The notes: a model not told the origin generated them from the letters alone. Positions 12,699 through 20,644 are shown, counted from the first letter of the stretch. The stretch: 34,988 nt of DNA from Bacteroidales bacterium (GCA_017509685.1 JAFWPA010000081.1:1-34988), one strand, 5' to 3'. Numbers and translations: made by a program.

Positions 12699-14359
12699 TT
12701 GAATGTCATATAGGGGATGGAAGCGCCCACGTAACGGGTCCATTCCTGTTCGGTAAGGTTACGGCCCAGTTTGCCCAGCAGTTCGGCGGCCATGTCGTCG
12801 GCCGATGAATTGAGCGTGAGCACGTAGCTGGAGGATGTTCCAATCCATACGGTCTTGCCGTCGGCGTCGGCGCATACGGCCAGGGTCCATCCGTCGTACG
12901 TGTAATCTACGGGAATCAGCCACTCGGTTGGAATCTTGTTGTCCTGCACGGGTTGTTTGGTGACCACCGTGGACGTTTGCTTCAACTCCTCTTCGAAGGT
13001 TAATCCGCTCTCGTACAGCAGGTTGTCCATACTCCAGATATAGACGGACTTGTCATAGCCGCCCGTGACGATAACGTCTCCCAGCATGGTGATGCTCATG
13101 CAGCGGGACTTATGGGCGGCCAGGGTTTCCATGACACGGTTGTACTTGTTAATAGGGTATACCGTGCCGTCTTCAACGCCAACCAGCAGGCATTGGGTGG
13201 CGCTGTCATAGTGGCTGGCGGTGACTACATACGGTACCAGCGGCTTCTTCTCTTCCATCCGGCCATCGGCATCCATTTCGGCGTAGGAGCCGTCGGCATA
13301 GAACAGGCACAGGGTATCGGCCCTTTTGACAAGGGAGGAGAGGGTCTTATTGAGGGATTTGCTTCCCGTGACCTTTCCGTCCACGTACCAGGTAAGGCTG
13401 TTCCGGCCGGCCAGTATGAGGGCGTTGCCCTGGTCGATGATTTTGAAATAATTCTCGGCGGCCAGCGGCACCTCTCTCATCTTTCCCCGGAAATCCAGGA
13501 TGCACAGCGGGCCCTTGAGCGACAGGGCGAATATTTGCCCGTCCTTCACCAGCACGTCCCGGAAGTCGTAGACGGGATTGAACAGCAGCGTCTGGGCTTC
13601 CAGGGTTTTGTTACCTGCGCTGACGCCGGCGGTAATCCATTCCACCTCGCCGTAGTTGGTGACGGCCACGCACTGCCCCGGGGTTCCGGGAATCTGGGCG
13701 ATGGCGTTCACGGCGCCGTTGTCCTGGACACGGGTGCGGGGGATACCGCCCGTGGCCAGCGCCAGGGACTTGAACGTGTCGGAATAATACTGGTTTCCGC
13801 GGTTGTTTTTCAGGAAATACCAGCTGGCATAGGCCATGATGTCGGCCACTTCGGGCTCTCCAGCTTCCCGTCTTACCTGTGAGCTCACCGCCAGGCTGCG
13901 GGCCTGGGTGCGGCGGTTCAGCGTATCGGCCACGTTCCGGGCGTAGGTGGCTTCGTCTCGCTGTTCCTCGGCTATCATCTGCTGCCGTTGGGCGTTCACG
14001 CGTTCTTTTTCGGCCACTTCGGCGGCGGAATTCGCCTTTTGCTCGGCCTCACGGGCGGCGCGGCTCTCCATTTCGGCCCGGATGGCGTTGCGGGTGGCCA
14101 GGGCAGACTGTTCTTCGGCTCTGTCCCGCTGCTGGTCCGATATGGCTTTCTGCTGATAGGCGATATCCTCCATCTGCTGGCTTACGCGCTTGACGATGGC
14201 GGCATCCTGTTCGGCCTGGGTGAGGCGGTCCACTTCCTCCTGCATGGCGGCCAGCTCCTGCCGGGAATGCCGGCTGCCCAGGCTGTAGGAGACCAGCGCC
14301 ACGCCGGCCAGGACCACCACTGCGGCCGCTACATATAATATGGTAGGACGGAGTTTCAC
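12695..14359 (-). CDS. Membrane-anchored coiled-coil protein with beta-propeller
   Basis: A 554-residue protein with one N-terminal membrane anchor (about 7-27), a long coiled coil (about 33-145) rich in Glu, Gln, Arg and Ala, then a helical linker TQARSLAVSSQVRREAGEPE and a C-terminal WD40-like propeller (about 195-540; for example SITMLGDVIVTGGYDKSVYI). The linker resembles the segment found between the NTPase and WD40 repeats of STAND signalling proteins, yet no NTPase, caspase or TIR domain is present here. It probably sits on the periplasmic or cytoplasmic side of the inner membrane as a scaffold or ligand sensor for the kinase and phosphatase encoded next to it. It overlaps both neighbours by 4 bases. 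Its function is not known to me. Confidence 0.75.
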   Translation of the reverse strand: MKLRPTILYVAAAVVVLAGVALVSYSLGSRHSRQELAAMQEEVDRLTQAEQDAAIVKRVSQQMEDIAYQQKAISDQQRDRAEEQSALATRNAIRAEMESRAAREAEQKANSAAEVAEKERVNAQRQQMIAEEQRDEATYARNVADTLNRRTQARSLAVSSQVRREAGEPEVADIMAYASWYFLKNNRGNQYYSDTFKSLALATGGIPRTRVQDNGAVNAIAQIPGTPGQCVAVTNYGEVEWITAGVSAGNKTLEAQTLLFNPVYDFRDVLVKDGQIFALSLKGPLCILDFRGKMREVPLAAENYFKIIDQGNALILAGRNSLTWYVDGKVTGSKSLNKTLSSLVKRADTLCLFYADGSYAEMDADGRMEEKKPLVPYVVTASHYDSATQCLLVGVEDGTVYPINKYNRVMETLAAHKSRCMSITMLGDVIVTGGYDKSVYIWSMDNLLYESGLTFEEELKQTSTVVTKQPVQDNKIPTEWLIPVDYTYDGWTLAVCADADGKTVWIGTSSSYVLTLNSSADDMAAELLGKLGRNLTEQEWTRYVGASIPYMTFK

Positions 14360-15519
14360 TTTCTGCGGATGACTAACTGGGTGATATCGTCACTCTGGGG
14401 AGCACCGTCAATGAACGCTTTCACCTTTTCATTGATGGTCTCCACAATGTGCTGGCTGTCTTTTTCCTTGCATTCCGCCAGGGTTTCTTCCAGCCGGGCT
14501 TCGCCGAATTGGTCGTGATTTCCGTTCTCGGCCTCGGTGACGCCGTCGGTGAACATGTAGATGGCGTCTCCGGGTTCCAGCTGGACGGTGTCGGAGCTGA
14601 AGGTCATGTCTGAGATGGCTCCCAGAACCAGGTTGCAGGGGGACATCAGGACCTTTACCTGGCCATCGGCCTTCAGGATGTAGGGCGGGTTGTGCCCGGC
14701 GTTGGTGAAGGTGATGAGGCCGGTTTGGATGTCGTAGATGCCGTAAAAGACAGTGACGAACATGGAGCCGACGCTTTCGTCGCACAGGATGTTGTTCACC
14801 GTGCTCATGCATTGGTCGGTGGGCTTGTCCTGCAGGCCCGTGGCCTTGATGAGGGTACGGCTCACGGCCATGAAGATGGCGGCGGGAACGCCTTTTCCGC
14901 TGACGTCGGCAATGGTGAAGCCCATGCGGTGGTCGTCGATGGGGAAGAAGTCGTAGAAGTCTCCGCCCACATCCTTGGCGGCCACCATACTGGCGTAGAT
15001 GTTCACCTTGTCAGCATCCGGGACCTTCAAGTCGAAGGAGCGGGGAAGGATGGCGTGCTGGATCTCCTGGGCCACGGAAAGGTCCGACTGGATATCCACC
15101 AGCTGGGCGTGTTCCTTCTGGGCGCTGCGGATGTATTCAATCTGCTCTTCCGCCTTGTCGATGGTGCGCTGGAGGTCGTCCAGGTCTATGGGCTTGGTGG
15201 CAAAGTCGAAGGCGCCCGCGTTCATGGCCTGCCGGATGTTGTCCATATCCCCATAGGCGCTGACCATAATGCATTTGAGGGACGGGATGCGCATCTCGTT
15301 GATTTTGGCCAGAAGCGTGAGTCCGTCCATCTCGGGCATGTTGATGTCCGAGAGGATGATGGAAATATCCGGATGCTTCAGGAGGACCTGGAGCGCCTCC
15401 AGCCCGTTGTGGGCGAAGAAGAACTCGTATTCCCCATTCCTGATCTTTCTGCGGAAATATTGCGTCAGCAATAATTCAAGATCGTTTTCGTCGTCTACGC
15501 TGAGTATTTTTACGGACAT
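14356..15519 (-). CDS. Response regulator with PP2C/SpoIIE-type serine phosphatase output
   Basis: A 387-residue regulator. Receiver domain (about 1-125): acidic pair VDDEND, phosphoacceptor Asp58 in LSDINMPEMDG, Ser87 and Lys109. A coiled-coil helix (about 125-160) leads to a PP2C phosphatase (about 165-387) with AKDVGGDFYDFF, IADVSGKGVPAA, TFTNAGHNPPY, FTDGVTEAENG and the final SDDITQL, all metal-binding Asp residues kept. There is no DNA-binding domain, so the output is dephosphorylation of a Ser/Thr-phosphoprotein, in known systems a STAS-type anti-anti-sigma factor. No such partner is encoded in the window. It is the first dedicated signalling gene of the set, 30 bases after kbl, and overlaps the following gene by 4 bases. 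Confidence 0.92.
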   Translation of the reverse strand: MSVKILSVDDENDLELLLTQYFRRKIRNGEYEFFFAHNGLEALQVLLKHPDISIILSDINMPEMDGLTLLAKINEMRIPSLKCIMVSAYGDMDNIRQAMNAGAFDFATKPIDLDDLQRTIDKAEEQIEYIRSAQKEHAQLVDIQSDLSVAQEIQHAILPRSFDLKVPDADKVNIYASMVAAKDVGGDFYDFFPIDDHRMGFTIADVSGKGVPAAIFMAVSRTLIKATGLQDKPTDQCMSTVNNILCDESVGSMFVTVFYGIYDIQTGLITFTNAGHNPPYILKADGQVKVLMSPCNLVLGAISDMTFSSDTVQLEPGDAIYMFTDGVTEAENGNHDQFGEARLEETLAECKEKDSQHIVETINEKVKAFIDGAPQSDDITQLVIRRK

Positions 15520-15549
15520 TGGTGAAGCTGTATTGTTTATTATAATTGT

Positions 15550-16740
15550 CTACTTGAGCACGCCCAGTTCCTTACCTACCTTGATGAAGGCCGCGATGGC
15601 CTTGTCCAGGTGCTCCTTGTTGTGGGCGGCGCTCAGCTGCACGCGGATGCGGGCCTGGCCCTTGGGCACCACGGGGTAGTAGAAGCCGGTGACGAAGATG
15701 CCTTCATCGGCCATCTTGGCGGCGAATTTCTGGGAGAGGGGAGCGTCGTACAGCATCACGGCGCAGATGGCGCTCTGGGTGGGCTTGATGTCGAAGCCGG
15801 CGGCCATCATCTTGTCCCGGAAGTAGTTCACGTTCTCTACCAGTTTGTCATGGAGTTCGTCGCTTTCCTTGAGGATGGCGAAGGTCTCCAGGGCAGCCGC
15901 GGCAATCATGGGCGGGATGGAGTTGGAGAACAGGTACGGGCGGGAGCGCTGGCGCAGCATGTCGATGATCTCCTTGCGGCCGGTGGTGAAACCGCCCACG
16001 GCGCCGCCGAAGGCTTTGCCCAGGGTGCCGGTGAAGATGTCGATGCGGCCATAGCAGTTGAACTGTTCGGCCACGCCGTGACCGGTGGGGCCCACGACGC
16101 CTGCGCTGTGGCTTTCGTCCACCATCACCAGGGCGTCGTATTTCTCGGCCAGGTCGCAGATCTTGTCCATGGGGGCTACGTTGCCGTCCATGGAGAACAC
16201 GCCGTCGGTGACGATGATGCGGAAGCGGCAGGCCTGGGCGGCCTGGAGCTGGACTTCCAGATCGGCCATATCGGCATTGGCATAGCGGAAGCGCTGGGCC
16301 TTGCACAGGCGCACGCCGTCAATGATGGAGGCGTGATTGAGGGAGTCCGATATGATGGCGTCCTCCGCGGTGAGCAGGGGCTCAAATACGCCGCCGTTGG
16401 CGTCGAAGCAGGCGGCGTAGAGGATGGCGTCCTCTGTGTGGAAGTATTCGGCGATGGCTTTTTCCAACTGCTTGTGGATATCCTGCGTGCCGCAGATGAA
16501 GCGGACGCTGGACATGCCGTAGCCGCGCAGGTCCATAATCTTCTTGGCGGCTTCTATCAGGCGCGGATTGTCGGCCAGGCCCAGATAGTTGTTGGCACAG
16601 AAGTTCAGGGCCTTGCTACCGTCCTGGAGCGTGATCTCTGCGCTCTGGGGGCTGGCGATATTACGTTCATTCTTGTAGAGTCCCGCATCCTGGATGGCTT
16701 TCAGTTCATCCTGCAGGTGTTGTTGAAATTTTCCGTACAT
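15550..16740 (-). CDS. kbl: 2-amino-3-ketobutyrate CoA ligase (glycine C-acetyltransferase)
   Basis: A 396-residue PLP-dependent alpha-oxoamine synthase, usual length. It splits 2-amino-3-ketobutyrate with CoA into glycine and acetyl-CoA, the second step of threonine breakdown. Visible signatures: NFCANNYLGLADNPRLIEAA, GYGMSSVRFICGTQDIHKQL, the VMVDESHSAGVVGPTGHG aspartate loop and the PLP lysine in TGTLGKAFGGAVGG. It stands back to back with tdh, which makes its substrate. Only 30 bases separate it from the regulator gene downstream and I see no promoter or terminator there, so the signalling operon is probably transcribed from the kbl promoter. Confidence 0.96.
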   Translation of the reverse strand: MYGKFQQHLQDELKAIQDAGLYKNERNIASPQSAEITLQDGSKALNFCANNYLGLADNPRLIEAAKKIMDLRGYGMSSVRFICGTQDIHKQLEKAIAEYFHTEDAILYAACFDANGGVFEPLLTAEDAIISDSLNHASIIDGVRLCKAQRFRYANADMADLEVQLQAAQACRFRIIVTDGVFSMDGNVAPMDKICDLAEKYDALVMVDESHSAGVVGPTGHGVAEQFNCYGRIDIFTGTLGKAFGGAVGGFTTGRKEIIDMLRQRSRPYLFSNSIPPMIAAAALETFAILKESDELHDKLVENVNYFRDKMMAAGFDIKPTQSAICAVMLYDAPLSQKFAAKMADEGIFVTGFYYPVVPKGQARIRVQLSAAHNKEHLDKAIAAFIKVGKELGVLK

Positions 16741-16760
16741 AGGTTTGGTATTAAAACCTT

Positions 16761-16768
16761 CAAATTTA
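16761..16768 (-). promoter_or_regulatory. -7 box of the kbl promoter
   Basis: On the minus strand TAAATTTG matches TAnnTTTG exactly, 20 bases before the kbl ATG. A consensus -33 is not evident. It lies back to back with the tdh promoter, whose -33 begins 12 bases away, so the two promoters share control DNA. By the spacing of downstream genes it may also drive the signalling operon. Confidence 0.6.
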
Positions 16769-16779
16769 CATATTTTATC

Positions 16780-16809
16780 TTGATATCTAATGAAAAAATA
16801 ATAAATTTG
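16780..16809 (+). promoter_or_regulatory. tdh promoter
   Basis: TTG (16780-16782) stands 19 bases upstream of TAAATTTG (16802-16809), a full consensus promoter. The tdh ATG at 16831 is 21 bases past the -7 box. Confidence 0.75.
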
Positions 16810-16830
16810 TACTCCGATTCTTTTAAGCTG

Positions 16831-17787
16831 ATGAAAAACGTACTAGTCATAGGCTCCACTGGCCAGATTGGCTCCGAGCTCACCATGAAAATCCGCCGGG
16901 AAGTGCCTGGCAGCACTGTCGTAGCCGGGTATATCCCCGGTGCAGAACCCAAGGGTGAACTGCTGGAAAGCGGCCCCGCAGAGATTGCCGATGTAAGGGA
17001 TGCCGCCGGCCTGGCCGCCATCGTGGACAAGTATCAGATTGATACGGTGTATAACCTGGCCGCCCTGCTGTCGGCCGTAGCCGAACGCAAGCCCCTTCTG
17101 GCCTGGGATATCCAGATGAACGGCCTCCTGAACATCCTGGAGATTGCCCGCGAAAAGAACTGCGCGGTGTTTACGCCTTCTTCCATCGGCTCTTTCGGCC
17201 CCGAAACCCCGCACGTGGGAACGCCCCAGGACACCATCCAGCGCCCCCGCTCCATGTACGGCGTCACCAAGGTGGCAACGGAGCTTTTAAGTGACTATTA
17301 CCATCATAAATACGGCGTGGATACCCGTTCCGTCCGTTTCCCGGGCCTCATTTCCTACACCACGCTGCCCGGCGGCGGCACCACGGACTACGCCGTGGAA
17401 GTGTATTATTCGGCCGTGAAACGGGAAGAGTTCGTGTGCCCCATCGCCCCCGGCACCTATATGGATATGATGTATATGCCGGACGCCCTGCACGCCGCCA
17501 TCCAGCTGATGGAAGCCGATCCCGCCCGCCTGAAGCACCGCAACTCCTTCAACATTGCTTCCATGAGCTTCGAGCCCGAGGAACTGTTCACCAAGATCCG
17601 GGAATACATTCCTGATTTACGGGTCCGGTATGAGGTTGACCCCGTGCGCCAGGCCATTGCCACCTCCTGGCCGGACTCCATGGACGACTCCTGCGCCCGC
17701 GAAGAATGGGACTGGAAACCCACTTACAATTTGGATTCCATGACCCGCGACATGCTGTTCCATCTGAGAGAAAAGCTTGGTAAATAG
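16831..17787 (+). CDS. tdh: SDR-type L-threonine 3-dehydrogenase
   Basis: A 318-residue extended short-chain dehydrogenase that oxidises threonine to 2-amino-3-ketobutyrate with NAD. N-terminal nucleotide-binding motif VLVIGSTGQIGSEL, the NLAALLSAVAE loop, the catalytic Tyr-Lys in SMYGVTKVATELL, and the substrate region RFPGLISYTTLPGGGTTDYA are typical of the epimerase-like threonine dehydrogenases of Bacteroidota, which differ from the zinc-dependent E. coli enzyme. It is divergent from kbl, completing the two-step threonine to glycine plus acetyl-CoA route. The ATG at 16831 follows a full promoter; longer upstream frames run through the kbl gene and are spurious. An intrinsic terminator follows at 17839. 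Confidence 0.94.
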   Translation: MKNVLVIGSTGQIGSELTMKIRREVPGSTVVAGYIPGAEPKGELLESGPAEIADVRDAAGLAAIVDKYQIDTVYNLAALLSAVAERKPLLAWDIQMNGLLNILEIAREKNCAVFTPSSIGSFGPETPHVGTPQDTIQRPRSMYGVTKVATELLSDYYHHKYGVDTRSVRFPGLISYTTLPGGGTTDYAVEVYYSAVKREEFVCPIAPGTYMDMMYMPDALHAAIQLMEADPARLKHRNSFNIASMSFEPEELFTKIREYIPDLRVRYEVDPVRQAIATSWPDSMDDSCAREEWDWKPTYNLDSMTRDMLFHLREKLGK

Positions 17788-17838
17788 AGTTGGCAAACGT
17801 TTGACCGCTTGTTATTGAAAAATTTTACTAATTTTATC

Positions 17839-17869
17839 AGTGCTGATTATCAATTAGTTAGCACTTTTT
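17839..17869 (+). terminator. Intrinsic terminator of tdh
   Basis: An 11-base stem with two G-U pairs (17839-17849 with 17855-17865, loop TCAAT) runs into five T (17865-17869). It lies 51 bases past the tdh stop. Confidence 0.8.
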
Positions 17870-17902
17870 GCATAAAAAAAGTTAAAAAAGTTTATAAAAA
17901 AA

Positions 17903-17933
17903 TTTGCTAATTTAAAATAAAGCCGTACCTTTG
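17903..17933 (+). promoter_or_regulatory. Promoter of an orphan small RNA
   Basis: TTTG (17903-17906) lies 19 bases upstream of TACCTTTG (17926-17933), a complete consensus match in a very AT-rich context. It is separated from tdh by a terminator and is followed by no protein gene on this strand until 19462. Confidence 0.8.
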
Positions 17934-17939
17934 TATCCG

Positions 17940-18055
17940 GATTGAGGAAGTGAGGTTCTCTCAACGGAATCAGTCTATTGGTTATTAGTTTTAGTGTTAT
18001 TAATTATGTGGTTAGTAAGAGCGTCCGCCTGTGAAGGCCGACACTCTTTTTTTTT
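17940..18055 (+). ncRNA. Candidate small RNA of about 115 nt
   Basis: A strong promoter and a terminator-like hairpin with nine T bracket about 115 bases without an open frame of note. The 3' hairpin (18017-18029 with 18036-18048) has outer AAGAG/CTCTT, then GTC/GAC and GCC/GGC helices separated by single mismatches, loop TGTGAA, and T run at 18047-18055. Near the 5' end TTGAG (17943-17947) can pair with CTCAA. The middle is AT-rich and probably unpaired, as expected for a trans-acting regulator. It is too short for the Bacteroidales 6S-type RNA as I know it and does not match an RNA family I can name. The 397-base gap between tdh and the DUF389 gene otherwise holds only a terminator and one hairpin. 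Confidence 0.6.
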
Positions 18056-18100
18056 GCATTCTACCCATCCGCTAACTCGCTGAATATCAAGCATGTTGTG

Positions 18101-18134
18101 GATTTTCTTTAGGCTCCAGGGGATAAAGAAAATC
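18101..18134. repeat. Stand-alone 11-base hairpin in the tdh/DUF389 gap
   Basis: GATTTTCTTTA (18101-18111) is perfectly repeated in inverted form at 18124-18134 around a 12-base loop. A smaller dyad, TTGAT-A-ATCAA, follows at 18145-18155. Neither strand has a T run after the stem, so this is not a standard terminator, though it lies just past the 3' end of the minus-strand gene at 18185. Confidence 0.5.
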
Positions 18135-18184
18135 TATAACCACATTGATAATCAATCACTTAGCTCGACGGCTCGTACAGGGTG

Positions 18185-19396
18185 CTATTCGGCCAGGGGA
18201 AAGGAGAGGATGTCGCGGGGTGATACGGCGGCGGCAGAGGCGTCGAGCTGCAGTTGTAGGGAGTCGGTGCGGGCACGGAGGAAGTTCACCATGGAGGAGA
18301 GGGAGTCCAGGCTGGTCTGGAGGGACTCCATGAGGGCAGCATTATGGGCAAGTTCTACGTCTGTGCGGCTGTAGACTTCGTCTATCATGTCGTTCATCTG
18401 CTCCTGGCTCATGCCGAAGTAGTGTTCCAGCAGGGTGATGTATTTGCGGTTCACGCCGGCGGCATCGGCCTTGTCCAGGAAGACGTTCTTGAGGCTGTCG
18501 GTGAGGGGTTCGCCGGCGATGGCGATGGTTACGCTGCGGCCGATGATATCATAATCATATACATAGGAGTGCGGTCCCACGATGCGGTTGTTCTCTACAA
18601 AGTCACTGGCGTTGCGCTCGAAGTTGTTTTCTGTAATGAGCCGGAAGGCAGACCAGATGCTGGGGATGAGGAAAAGGATAAAGATGGCCGTGACCACGCG
18701 TTTTCTGCGGCGGGTGATTTCCGGAATGTTGTTCTGTGCCTGTGCGAAACCCAGGTATTTGACCATGAGGTAAGTGGCCAGGGCGATGAACACGCTGTTG
18801 ATGAGGAAGAGATACAGCGCGCCCAGGAAATAGTGCATGTTCAGGTGCGCCAAACCGTAGCCGGCGGTGCACAGGGGCGGCATGAGGGCGGTGGCGATGG
18901 CCACGCCGGAGAACACGGTTCCGCGTTCCTTGCGGCTGTTTTCCAGGATGCCGGCCAGGCCGCCGAAGAAGGCGATGATGACGTCGTAGATGGTAGGGGA
19001 CGTGCGGGCCAGCAGCTCTGTGGGGTTCACCAGCGCCAGGGGAGTAAGGACAAAGTACAGCGTGGAAGCGAAGAGGGAGATGACCACCATCACCAGCAGG
19101 TTCTTGGCGGCCGATTTCAGCAGCTCCACATCGCTGGTGCCGAAGGACAGGCCCACACCGATGATGGGACCCATGAGCGGGGATACCAGCATGGCGCCGA
19201 TGATCACGGCCGTGGAGTTAACATTGAGGCCCACGGAAGCCAGGATGATGGCGAAAGCCAGAATCCAGACGTTGGGACCGCGAAACCAGATGCCGTTTTT
19301 GATGCGGGTGGCGGCACTTTCGGTGTCTATTTCGTCGGCCAGGGATATATACTGCTGGAACACTCTTTTGACGACTGTCAAGAAATCTTTGTCCAT
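18185..19396 (-). CDS. DUF389 family membrane protein
   Basis: A 403-residue integral membrane protein of the DUF389 (TIGR00341-type) family. After a soluble N-terminus come about six membrane helices (about residues 38-245), beginning VWILAFAIILASVGLNVNST and including the hallmark AVIIGAMLVSPLMGPIIGVG and GVAIATALMPPLCTAGYGLA. A large soluble C-terminal region (about 250-403) ends in a coiled-coil (LQTSLDSLSSMVNFLRARTD). The biochemical role of the family is not established. The ATG at 19396 is preferred to an in-frame GTG at 19423, which lies upstream of the likely transcription start. It is a single-gene unit divergent from fprA with promoters that almost touch. Confidence 0.85.
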   Translation of the reverse strand: MDKDFLTVVKRVFQQYISLADEIDTESAATRIKNGIWFRGPNVWILAFAIILASVGLNVNSTAVIIGAMLVSPLMGPIIGVGLSFGTSDVELLKSAAKNLLVMVVISLFASTLYFVLTPLALVNPTELLARTSPTIYDVIIAFFGGLAGILENSRKERGTVFSGVAIATALMPPLCTAGYGLAHLNMHYFLGALYLFLINSVFIALATYLMVKYLGFAQAQNNIPEITRRRKRVVTAIFILFLIPSIWSAFRLITENNFERNASDFVENNRIVGPHSYVYDYDIIGRSVTIAIAGEPLTDSLKNVFLDKADAAGVNRKYITLLEHYFGMSQEQMNDMIDEVYSRTDVELAHNAALMESLQTSLDSLSSMVNFLRARTDSLQLQLDASAAAVSPRDILSFPLAE

Positions 19397-19412
19397 ATCA
19401 AGTAAATTTTTC

Positions 19413-19420
19413 CAAAAATA
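19413..19420 (-). promoter_or_regulatory. -7 box of the DUF389 gene promoter
   Basis: On the minus strand TATTTTTG matches TAnnTTTG, 16 bases before the ATG at 19396. No clear TTG is present at the -33 distance. Only 12 bases separate it from the oppositely directed fprA -7 box, so each polymerase would cover the other's promoter. Confidence 0.55.
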
Positions 19421-19432
19421 CACTTTTTTTCG

Positions 19433-19440
19433 TACATTTG
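19433..19440 (+). promoter_or_regulatory. -7 box of the fprA promoter
   Basis: TACATTTG is a perfect -7 box, 21 bases before the fprA ATG at 19462. Its -33 region would overlap the DUF389 -7 box. The in-frame TTG at 19438 lies within the box and is not a start. Confidence 0.6.
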
Positions 19441-19461
19441 TATAATACTAATAACACTAAA

Positions 19462-20634
19462 ATGAAAGAAATAACCAAAGACATCCGGTATATCGGCGTA
19501 GACGATAATGACCTGGATTTGTTTGAAAGTCAATATATTCTCCCGGATGGTATTTCCTATAACTCCTATGTGATCCTGGACACCAAGGTGGCCGTGATGG
19601 ACAGCGTGGACGCCCGCAAAACACAGGAGTGGCTCCAAAACCTGGAGGAAGCCCTGGAGGGCCGCAAGCCGGACTATCTGGTGGTGCACCATATGGAACC
19701 GGACCATTCCGGCAGTGTGGCGGCTTTCCTGGAGAAGTATCCGCAGGCTACCGTGGTGGCCGGCGCTATGGCCCTCAAATTCCTGGGCCAGTTTAATCCC
19801 GGCAAAGTTTTCCCCAACACGCTAACCGTCAAGGACGGAGACACGCTGCCGCTGGGCGCCCATACCCTCAAGTTCATCGCCGCCCCCATGGTCCATTGGC
19901 CGGAGGTGATGATGAGCGTGGACCAGCAAGACAACGTCCTCTTTTCGGCCGATGCCTTCGGCAAGTTCGGTGCGCTGGGCAAAACCGCCTTCTGGGCCGA
20001 TGAAGATGACGACTGGGCCTGCGAAGCCCGCCGCTACTACTTTAATATTATGGGCAAGTACGGCCCGCAGGTGACCAAGGTGTTGTCGGCCCTGCCCGAC
20101 AAGCCCGTCGTAGCCCCGCTGCACGGTCCCGTGATCCGGGACGTCGCGGAAATCCTGAAGTTGTACAGCACGTGGAGCAGTTACGGCGTAGAGACGCCCG
20201 GCGTGTTCATTGCCTATGCTTCCATCCACGGCAACACCGCCAAGGTAGCGCTGACGCTGGCCGATATCCTGCGCGCCAAAGGCTGCCCCAAGGTGGCCCT
20301 CAACGACCTTACCCGCGACGACCAGGCCGAGGGCGTGGAAGACGCCTTCCGCTACGGCAAGATGGTGATGGCCGCCGCGTCCTACGACGCCGGCCTCTTC
20401 ACTCCGGCCTATGATTTCCTGCACAAGCTGCAGGCCAAGGGCTACCAGAACCGCAAGGTGGCCTTGATTGAAAACGGCACCTGGGCCCCGTCGGCCGGCC
20501 GCGTAATGAAAGAAATGTTCGCCGCCATGAAGAACGTGGAAGTAGTGGGGAACATGGTAACCATAAAAAGTACAATGAATCCGGCCGATCTCCCCGCCCT
20601 CGAGGCTTTGGCCGACGCTATCCTGAACGCTTAA
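19462..20634 (+). CDS. fprA: A-type flavodiiron protein (O2/NO reductase)
   Basis: A 390-residue flavodiiron protein, the standard two-domain A type. The N-terminal metallo-beta-lactamase-like domain (about 1-245) keeps the diiron ligands: HHMEPDHSG (His77, Glu79, Asp81, His82), the later His in PMVHWPEVM, Asp in SADAFGKFG and His in PLHGPVIR. The C-terminal flavodoxin domain (about 250-390) has the FMN phosphate loop YASIHGNTAK and the ENGTWAPSAG loop. These cytoplasmic enzymes reduce oxygen to water or nitric oxide to nitrous oxide and protect anaerobes. No rubredoxin domain is fused. Two lipoprotein genes and the heptose genes follow without a visible terminator, the first only 10 bases later. 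Confidence 0.96.
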   Translation: MKEITKDIRYIGVDDNDLDLFESQYILPDGISYNSYVILDTKVAVMDSVDARKTQEWLQNLEEALEGRKPDYLVVHHMEPDHSGSVAAFLEKYPQATVVAGAMALKFLGQFNPGKVFPNTLTVKDGDTLPLGAHTLKFIAAPMVHWPEVMMSVDQQDNVLFSADAFGKFGALGKTAFWADEDDDWACEARRYYFNIMGKYGPQVTKVLSALPDKPVVAPLHGPVIRDVAEILKLYSTWSSYGVETPGVFIAYASIHGNTAKVALTLADILRAKGCPKVALNDLTRDDQAEGVEDAFRYGKMVMAAASYDAGLFTPAYDFLHKLQAKGYQNRKVALIENGTWAPSAGRVMKEMFAAMKNVEVVGNMVTIKSTMNPADLPALEALADAILNA

Positions 20635-20644
20635 CAAATAACCT

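Noticed and set aside
18101-18155. Hairpin and dyad in the tdh/DUF389 gap as a possible dif or phage attachment site
   Set aside because: The arms do not resemble XerCD core sites and no integrase or terminus feature is near.
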